NCBI GenBank assembly: GCA_012840245.1 | Contig: DULR01000044.1 | Coordinates: 1-64,000 of the forward strand | Direction of reading: 5' to 3' | DNA length: 64,000 nt | From: Clostridiaceae bacterium | GTDB taxonomy: Bacteria > Bacillota > Clostridia > DSM-8532 | Shown: positions 56,816 to 64,000 of the stretch, piece by piece | How positions within the stretch are numbered: position 1 is the first letter of the stretch | Layout of the letters: the number at the start of each line of letters is the position of its first letter | The notes under the pieces: model-generated | What the model saw: the letters and a program-made list of their open reading frames with translations, nothing else | Database searches by the model: none | What the model was told of the DNA's origin: nothing | Translations under genes and position numbers: made by a program

Positions 56816-57108
56816 AATTCCTCCCCCTGTTCCGGTTTTAATTCCTGTAAATGCTCCGGGCGGGAGGAATCAACAGGTTCCTCCAGACGATTGGCGACAG
56901 TTTCGGGCTGCAGTGCCGAAAGTATGACATGATCGCTGTCGGTAATTATCACTGCCCTGGTACGCCTGCCATATGTGGCATCAATGAGCACTCCCCTCTC
57001 ACGTCCCTCCTGGATGATACGCTTGATGGGGGCGGATTCGGGACTGACAATCGCCACGATTTTATTTGCGGAAACCATGTTTCCAAAGCCAACATTAATC
57101 AGCTTCAT
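56812..57108 (-). CDS. remA: extracellular matrix regulator RemA-like protein (DUF370)
   Basis: This 98-residue protein has [30 protein letters not shown] and [21 protein letters not shown], the RemA family. In B. subtilis it is a DNA-binding activator of matrix and osmoprotection genes. The C-terminal roughly 25 acidic residues extend past the conserved core. It lies between yicC and gmk. Confidence 0.92.
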   Translation of the reverse strand: MKLINVGFGNMVSANKIVAIVSPESAPIKRIIQEGRERGVLIDATYGRRTRAVIITDSDHVILSALQPETVANRLEEPVDSSRPEHLQELKPEQGEEL

Positions 57109-57194
57109 AAGCTTAACCTCCGCTTCAGCACTTGCCGGGATACCGGCCGCTGCCTTTGAGCGTCCTTTTGAGACTGAAAATCATCTGCCATCAA

Positions 57195-58070
57195 TCATTC
57201 GATATTCTGGATCTGTTCTCTCAGCTTCTCCACTTCACTCTTAAGCTCCACGACATTTCTCGTGATTTCCAGATCGCTTGCTTTGGAGCCTATTGTGTTG
57301 ATCTCCCTGTTCATTTCCTGGATCAGAAAATCGGCCTTTTTGCCAACGGGGCTGCCGTTTTCAAGCATTTCCCTCATCTGCATAACATGGCTGCTCAATC
57401 TCACCAGCTCTTCGTCTATATTGCACTTGTCGGCGAACAAAGCAACCTCGGCAGCGATTCTTGCCGGATCCAGCCTTGACAGATCGATCAGTTCGGATAG
57501 CCTGTTCTCTAATTTCTCTTTATATTCCTTTACTACAAAAGGCGCTTTCTTCCTTATTTTTTCAGTGTAAGCCTCGATAACGGAAAGATTGCTCATAAAG
57601 CTGTCTTTAAGCTTCTCGCCTTCTCTTGTCCGCATTTCAATAAGCTCGTCAATTGCAAGGTTGACGGCTTTTTCAAGAATTTTGCCTGTCATTTCATCAT
57701 TTTCCTGCTTTTCGACCTTAAGAATATCAGGAAACCTTGCAAGAGACGAGGCTGATATATCGTCTCTGAGGCCAAGTTCTTCAGTTATTTTTTTCAATGC
57801 ATTGAAATACGCTTTTGCGAGATTTTCGTCGAGAAGCACTTCCTGAGCCTGCGGGGATTTATTGTCATAATTTATGTAAATGTCAACTTTTCCTCTTGAA
57901 ATCCTTGAATTGACTATTGACCGAACCTTTTCTTCATATGCCGACAATTGCTTGGGCATCCTCAGAAAGATGTCGGTATAACGGTGATTTACTGTTTTTA
58001 TCTCCACTGTAAAGGTGATTTCGTTCTCTGTATACTCACAGTATCCAAAACCTGTCATGCTTCTTAACAT
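57195..58070 (-). CDS. yicC: YicC family endoribonuclease
   Basis: This 291-residue protein starts MLRSMTGFGY and contains EIKTVNHRYTDIFLRMP and, at the C-terminus, GKKADFLIQEMNREINTIGSKASD, both diagnostic. Family members cleave RNA, and E. coli YicC degrades the small RNA RyhB. It leads the remA-gmk-rpoZ group, as in most Firmicutes. Confidence 0.94.
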   Translation of the reverse strand: MLRSMTGFGYCEYTENEITFTVEIKTVNHRYTDIFLRMPKQLSAYEEKVRSIVNSRISRGKVDIYINYDNKSPQAQEVLLDENLAKAYFNALKKITEELGLRDDISASSLARFPDILKVEKQENDEMTGKILEKAVNLAIDELIEMRTREGEKLKDSFMSNLSVIEAYTEKIRKKAPFVVKEYKEKLENRLSELIDLSRLDPARIAAEVALFADKCNIDEELVRLSSHVMQMREMLENGSPVGKKADFLIQEMNREINTIGSKASDLEITRNVVELKSEVEKLREQIQNIE

Positions 58071-58099
58071 TAAATTATTGCTCCTTAACTTAACGCATA

Positions 58100-58477
58100 T
58101 TAATTGTCCATTGCAAGAACGTTTCTGATAGACTGATATACTCTTGATTTATCAAACGGTTTCACCACAAAATCCTTTGCTCCCTGTTTTATTGCTTCTA
58201 TAACCATTGATTGTTGTCCCATTGCCGAAACCATGATGATGCGGGTCTTGGGACTTACCTTCAATATTTCCTTGACAGCCTGGATCCCATCCAATTCAGG
58301 CATGGTTATATCCAGAGTCAAAATAGCAGGCTGATACTTTGCAGCCGCTTCAATTGCCTCACGGCCATTTGATGCTTCGCCGACAACCTCATAATCCTCA
58401 TGCTGTTCTATGATTTTTCTAAGAAGAGTGCGCATAAAAATCGCATCGTCAGTAATAACAAAAGTAACCTTCTTCAT
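58100..58477 (-). CDS. single-domain response regulator (CheY-like)
   Basis: This 125-residue receiver domain has the acidic pair Asp10-Asp11, phospho-acceptor Asp56 in LTLDITMPELDG, Ser84 and Lys106 in VVKPF. It has no output domain. Its ATG overlaps the rsmE stop (ATGA), so it is made with the heat-shock and methyltransferase genes. No kinase lies in the window, and the target is unknown. Confidence 0.9.
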   Translation of the reverse strand: MKKVTFVITDDAIFMRTLLRKIIEQHEDYEVVGEASNGREAIEAAAKYQPAILTLDITMPELDGIQAVKEILKVSPKTRIIMVSAMGQQSMVIEAIKQGAKDFVVKPFDKSRVYQSIRNVLAMDN

Positions 58478-59223
58478 CTGTCAAGTTCACCCATCTCATA
58501 CATAATAATCGCTATAACTGAAATCGCAGCTGTCTCGGCCCTTAGTATCCTACCTCCCATTCCGGCTACATCAAACCCTGAATTGGCATATTTTTCTATT
58601 TCGTGAGGCGCAAAACCGCCTTCCGGTCCTACAATCACCGCAATATCTTTAATCTTATTTATAGTATAACATTTCAGTGTTTCTTTCAAACATTTTTTTG
58701 ATTCGTTCTCGTAGAGCAGCAGAACGGCTTCATGTCTCTTTAATTGACTTAATGCGTCATCAAAAGCTACCGGTTCAGAAACATGGGGCACCATTGCCCT
58801 TCTGCACTGTTTTGATGCCTCCCTGGCTATTTTTGACCATCGTAAGGCTTTCTTCCCGCCTTTGTCATCATCCAGCTGCACGACTGTCCTTTCGGTGATC
58901 ATGGGAACTATCCTGCTGATTCCCAGTTCGACCCCTTTCTGGACAATGAGATCCATTTTTTCACCTTTTAAAAGACCCTGATACAGGGTCAACCGGATCC
59001 CGGGTTCAGTTTCAGCCTGGAAGACTGCCGTTATTTCGGCTAACGCACAGGTTTTGTCCACCGACAGCAGCCTTGCCTCATACTCCCTGCCGCTGCCGTC
59101 AAATACATTAATTGAATCTCCGGGAACCAGCCTTAACACTTTTTTCAGGTGTTTCAGATCATCGCCCTCGATCCTCACCTGGCCATTTTGAATATTGCCG
59201 GGATCAACAATGAACCTATGCAC
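58474..59223 (-). CDS. rsmE: 16S rRNA (uracil-1498-N3) methyltransferase
   Basis: This 249-residue SPOUT-class enzyme has HRFIVDPGNI, DDLKHLKKVLRL, KGEKMDLIVQKGVELGISRIVPMITERTVV and the SAM-binding knot IVGPEGGFAPHEIEKY. The start is GTG and overlaps the end of prmA by 8 bp, the usual prmA-rsmE pair. Confidence 0.95.
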   Translation of the reverse strand: MHRFIVDPGNIQNGQVRIEGDDLKHLKKVLRLVPGDSINVFDGSGREYEARLLSVDKTCALAEITAVFQAETEPGIRLTLYQGLLKGEKMDLIVQKGVELGISRIVPMITERTVVQLDDDKGGKKALRWSKIAREASKQCRRAMVPHVSEPVAFDDALSQLKRHEAVLLLYENESKKCLKETLKCYTINKIKDIAVIVGPEGGFAPHEIEKYANSGFDVAGMGGRILRAETAAISVIAIIMYEMGELDR

Positions 59224-60148
59224 TGAAAACCATAGCCTCCCATTCGCCCATACTCATTTCATCAGCCAATTCAAAGCCTTCTCTGATATAGGCTTTCATT
59301 ACATCAGCCTTGCGTTCCCTTATGATCCCCGAAAGTATGATCCTGGTCCCGCTCTTTGTATAAGCCTTTATATCCCCGGCCAATGAGATTATGATATCCG
59401 CGATAATATTTATAAAAATCAGATCATAGGGTACTTTTGCGATATCCTTGAGCTCGCCGCACCTTACCTCGATCCTGTTTGATTCTCCGTTTTTGTCAAC
59501 ATTAAGTTGTGCAGCTTTAACAGCCGCATCATCGATGTCGACTGCAAGAGCTGATGCTGCTCCCAACTTTACTGCCAATATTGCCAGAATCGCCGTTCCG
59601 CACCCCAAATCAAGGACTTTATCACCATGATTGATATATTTCTCGCCGAAAACAGCACACATCCGGGTCGTTTCATGGGTCCCGGTCCCAAATGCCATGC
59701 CCGGATCCATTTCTATCATGATTTCGTCATCCTTAGGGGAATACTCTTCCCAGCTCGGCCTGACCACGATTTTATCGGTCAGCTTGAAGGGCTTGAAATA
59801 TTGCTTCCAGACATCTTTCCATTCCGAGTCGTCACGATTGGCATATCGGATCTCTCCAGGTCCTACATTCATGTATGCTGCCAGATCAGAAAGCAAGTGA
59901 CCAAGCTCCTGCGCGATGCTTTCCGGATCGCGGTCAACGGCAAAATACGCTTTTACCGTAACATCAGGACCATAACTGTCAATGAGCCCGTTATCGGCAT
60001 AATCCAGATACTTATTGTACTCAAGAACCCGCCTGAATTCATCGCGATCGATAAATTCAACTCCGTTGGCTCCCATGTCCATCAGTTTTCCTGCGATCGC
60101 CTCCGAAGCTCCTTTGGTGGTGGTTACGGCAATTTCAATCCATTCCAT
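59216..60148 (-). CDS. prmA: ribosomal protein L11 methyltransferase
   Basis: This 310-residue SAM-dependent enzyme methylates L11. Motifs are DPGMAFGTGTHETTRMC, VLDLGCGTAILAILAVKLGA and IFINIIADIII. The ATG at 60148 (MEWIEIAV) is chosen; a start 20 codons upstream falls in a dispersed repeat. The ribosome site, AAAGAGAG, is modest. It lies between dnaJ and rsmE. Confidence 0.94.
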   Translation of the reverse strand: MEWIEIAVTTTKGASEAIAGKLMDMGANGVEFIDRDEFRRVLEYNKYLDYADNGLIDSYGPDVTVKAYFAVDRDPESIAQELGHLLSDLAAYMNVGPGEIRYANRDDSEWKDVWKQYFKPFKLTDKIVVRPSWEEYSPKDDEIMIEMDPGMAFGTGTHETTRMCAVFGEKYINHGDKVLDLGCGTAILAILAVKLGAASALAVDIDDAAVKAAQLNVDKNGESNRIEVRCGELKDIAKVPYDLIFINIIADIIISLAGDIKAYTKSGTRIILSGIIRERKADVMKAYIREGFELADEMSMGEWEAMVFSA

Positions 60149-60182
60149 ATGATACTCTCTTTCAATAGTATATTGCCCTTCC

Positions 60183-60243
60183 ATGTCATTCTGAAGGAGC
60201 GTCTGCAACTGAAGAATCTTTTAAACGCTCAGAATGACATAAA
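60183..60243. repeat. dispersed repeat between dnaJ and prmA
   Basis: ATGTCATTCTGAAGGAGCG and CGCTCAGAATGACAT form an inverted repeat around a GAAGAATCTT core. It belongs to the GATTCTTCGCTTCGCTCAGA family. Confidence 0.75.
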
Positions 60244-60260
60244 GGGGAGGACGATGCTCC

Positions 60261-61406
60261 CTACCTCTGTTCTTTGAACAGATCTTTTACTTTTTCAAAA
60301 AAGCTCTTTTTCTGTACAAGCCCTTCATCACCGCTGATTTCGGCAAATTGACGCAGAAGTTCTTTCTGCTTTTGAGACAGCTTCACAGGTACTTCCACGT
60401 GAACCCGGACATACTGGTCTCCGCGGGATTCGCTCCGAAATCTTTTGATTCCCTTGCCCTTGATCTTGAACACAGTAGAGGTCTGCGTCCCTTCGGGTAT
60501 CCTGTATTTCATGATACCGTCGATGGTGGGAATTTCGATCTCAGCTCCAAGAGCAGCCTGCGTGAAGGATATGGGCACGTCGCAAATGACATCATAGCCT
60601 TCGCGCGTGAATATTTCATGAGGCTTGATATGTATCGTGATATAAAGATCCCCTGCGGGGCCTCCTCGCAGACCGGAGTCTCCTTCTCCGCTCAATGGTA
60701 TCGTCTGTCCTTCGGAAATACCTGCGGGTATGTTCAGACTTATTCTTTGATTTTTGGAGATTCTTCCCTTACCGTTGCATGATTCGCAGGGGTGAGTTAT
60801 TATTTTGCCTTCACCGCGGCATGCATCACATGTTTTGACATTGACGAACTGTCCGAAAGGTGTGGCTTGCGAATAACGGATCTGGCCGGTACCCTGGCAG
60901 CGCTTGCAGGTTTCTTCGCTGGTTCCCGGCTTTGCACCCGTACCGCTGCAGGTATTGCATGTCTGAAGTCTCGAGACGGGTATCTCCTTCGTTACACCAA
61001 ATGCCGCTTCCTCAAATGATATTTCCAGAGCATAATGAAGGTCTTTTCCGCGGATGGGCTCATTTCTCCTGTTTCTGCCGCTCCTGCGTCCGAAACCTCC
61101 CATGAAGCTTTCAAAAAGATCATCCAACCCTCCAAAGCCAAAGCCGTCAAAACCGCTGAAACCAGCCCCGCCCGTTCCGTCAAAGGCAGAATGGCCGTAA
61201 CGGTCATAGGCAGATCTTTTCTGATCGTCGCTCAGCACCTCGTAAGCCTCGTTTACTTCCTTGAACTTGGCCTCGGCTTCCTTGTCACCCGGATTCATAT
61301 CGGGATGATACTTTTTTGCAAGCTTTCTGTAAGCCTTTTTTATATCATCAGAGGTCGCCTGCTTCGAAACGCCAAGCACCTCATAGTAGTCTCTCTTCGA
61401 CGCCAA
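60261..61406 (-). CDS. dnaJ: chaperone protein DnaJ
   Basis: This 381-residue DnaK cochaperone has a J domain with the HPD motif ([11 protein letters not shown]), a Gly/Phe-rich linker (about 75-115), four CxxCxGxG zinc repeats ([32 protein letters not shown]) and the substrate-binding C-terminal domains. It starts at TTG behind GGAGGG. A long hairpin separates it from dnaK. Confidence 0.97.
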   Translation of the reverse strand: MASKRDYYEVLGVSKQATSDDIKKAYRKLAKKYHPDMNPGDKEAEAKFKEVNEAYEVLSDDQKRSAYDRYGHSAFDGTGGAGFSGFDGFGFGGLDDLFESFMGGFGRRSGRNRRNEPIRGKDLHYALEISFEEAAFGVTKEIPVSRLQTCNTCSGTGAKPGTSEETCKRCQGTGQIRYSQATPFGQFVNVKTCDACRGEGKIITHPCESCNGKGRISKNQRISLNIPAGISEGQTIPLSGEGDSGLRGGPAGDLYITIHIKPHEIFTREGYDVICDVPISFTQAALGAEIEIPTIDGIMKYRIPEGTQTSTVFKIKGKGIKRFRSESRGDQYVRVHVEVPVKLSQKQKELLRQFAEISGDEGLVQKKSFFEKVKDLFKEQR

Positions 61407-61439
61407 ATTAAACCCTCCAGATTAGCACGTTTATTACAA

Positions 61440-61498
61440 GCGTAAAACGGTAAATGCCCTATTTTAAATATTATAGGAGCATATACCGTTTTTTACGC
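61440..61498. other. long imperfect palindrome between dnaK and dnaJ
   Basis: GCGTAAAACGGTAAATGC (61440-61457) pairs with GCATATACCGTTTTTTACGC (61479-61498), and CCTAT/ATAGG extends the helix inward, leaving a short AT loop. No U tract follows on the minus strand, so it is not a standard terminator. An mRNA stability or processing hairpin lowering dnaJ relative to dnaK is a reasonable guess. Confidence 0.8.
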
Positions 61499-61554
61499 CA
61501 TTCCGGAACAATCCCCATTATATTTTCGTTCGGGATCACTCACTGAATTTTATT

Positions 61555-63417
<1,863 letters not shown>

Positions 63418-63477
63418 TTAAAACACACTCCTGTTAATATATTTAAGGTCAAAGAAATCAAAACAATTTTTTTATAT

Positions 63478-64000
63478 TTAATTTGCCACCTTTACCATAG
63501 AGTGGCGAATTACATACTCATCCTTATAAATATAGCCTTTCAGGAATTCTTCAACGACTATATTGCTTCCCTGAGTCTCATCCTCAACGTGCATCACAGC
63601 ATTGTGGAGCTCAGGATCGAAAGTTTTGCCGACAGCTTCAATAGGTTTTACATCCAATTTATCCAGTACATCGGTCAATTGCTTATAAACCAGCTCGATT
63701 CCTTCTTTCAGCCCTTTCCCTTCTTCATTTTCCGCTGCTTTCAGCGCTCTCTCCAGATTATCGGCCACCGGAAGGAATTTTGCCACGATCTCACACAAGC
63801 AATCAACATAAATCCTTTCCTTTTCCTTAAGCGTCCGTTTTCTGAAATTGTCATACTCGGCAGCTATACGCTGCATCCGGTCAAATACTTCCTTTAATTC
63901 TTCTTCTTTCTTTTTGAGCTGATCTTCGATGCTTTCTTCTTTTGCGGATTTATCAGCATCTACTTTCTGTGTTTCGGAAGCTTTTTCCTCGTGTGTGGCT
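63478..64000 (-). CDS. grpE: nucleotide exchange factor GrpE (5' end beyond the window)
   Basis: This is the C-terminal 173 codons of GrpE. The frame is open to the window edge, so the Met at 63876 is internal, not the start. The coiled-coil part is rich in Lys/Glu (EESIEDQLKKKEEELKEVF), then come RIAAEYDNFRKRT and FLPVADNLERAL, and the C-terminal beta domain ends EEFLKGYIYKDEYVIRHSMVKV. It exchanges ADP for ATP on DnaK. Confidence 0.95.
   Translation of the reverse strand, partial: ATHEEKASETQKVDADKSAKEESIEDQLKKKEEELKEVFDRMQRIAAEYDNFRKRTLKEKERIYVDCLCEIVAKFLPVADNLERALKAAENEEGKGLKEGIELVYKQLTDVLDKLDVKPIEAVGKTFDPELHNAVMHVEDETQGSNIVVEEFLKGYIYKDEYVIRHSMVKVAN

Overview
The window reads as chromosomal core DNA of an anaerobic, endospore-forming member of the Firmicutes (class Clostridia). 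Evidence is dipicolinate synthase dpaA-dpaB and a 23-codon spoVM-like gene (sporulation), anaerobic ribonucleotide reductase nrdD-nrdG, pyruvate phosphate dikinase, C+ type L28 and L32, and Firmicutes RNA switches (glmS ribozyme, T-box, TPP riboswitch). No rRNA, tRNA, phage, CRISPR or complete insertion sequence was recognised. Nearly all genes lie on the minus strand. The clear plus-strand genes are an Smr-domain protein, rpmB, ychF, a lipoprotein and an MFS transporter. The genus cannot be fixed from the sequence alone.

Layout. 1-1150: non-coding, AT-rich, with about twelve copies of a short motif in clusters spaced 20-22 bp, and a possible gene relic. 1153-4734: glmS, its self-cleaving leader, and glmM. 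4947-17927: a ten-gene branched-chain amino acid operon, transcribed ilvB-ilvN-ilvC-leuA-cimA-leuC-leuD-leuB-ilvD-ilvB. It is preceded by a strong promoter and a T-box leader whose likely specifier is AUC (Ile). It makes Val, Leu and, through citramalate, Ile, and it carries an acetolactate synthase large subunit at each end. 18582-26256: Smr protein, rpmB, spoVM-like gene, DUF512 radical-SAM protein, DUF177-rpmF, glyA, a membrane protein, a pseudouridine synthase and ychF.

26372-35103: an MGDG-synthase-like glycosyltransferase, then miaB-mutS-mutL-miaA-hfq (mismatch repair, tRNA modification, RNA chaperone). 35272-38959: a Bax-inhibitor-1 protein and a TPP-riboswitch-controlled thiamine-precursor ABC transporter with a small thiamine-binding protein. 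39462-45531: lipoprotein, sfsA, MFS transporter, dpaB-dpaA and an M16 peptidase. 45689-48492: nrdG-nrdD with an NrdR box inside the promoter. 48895-54474: radC, a secreted LysM-bearing 5'-nucleotidase and ppdK. 54516-58070: glyQS, rpoZ, gmk, remA and yicC. 58100-64000: a CheY-like receiver, rsmE, prmA, dnaJ, dnaK and the 3' part of grpE.

The most notable non-textbook content is small or non-coding. It comprises the period-20 motif clusters near the left edge, the tiny spoVM-like gene, palindromic GGGGACGG elements placed right at stop codons, a second dispersed repeat family (GATTCTTCGCTTCGCTCAGA), a long hairpin between dnaK and dnaJ, and a terminator-like hairpin in the glmM leader. I found no large unknown multi-gene system. 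Many conserved genes use TTG or GTG starts, and several starts were moved to match ribosome binding sites.
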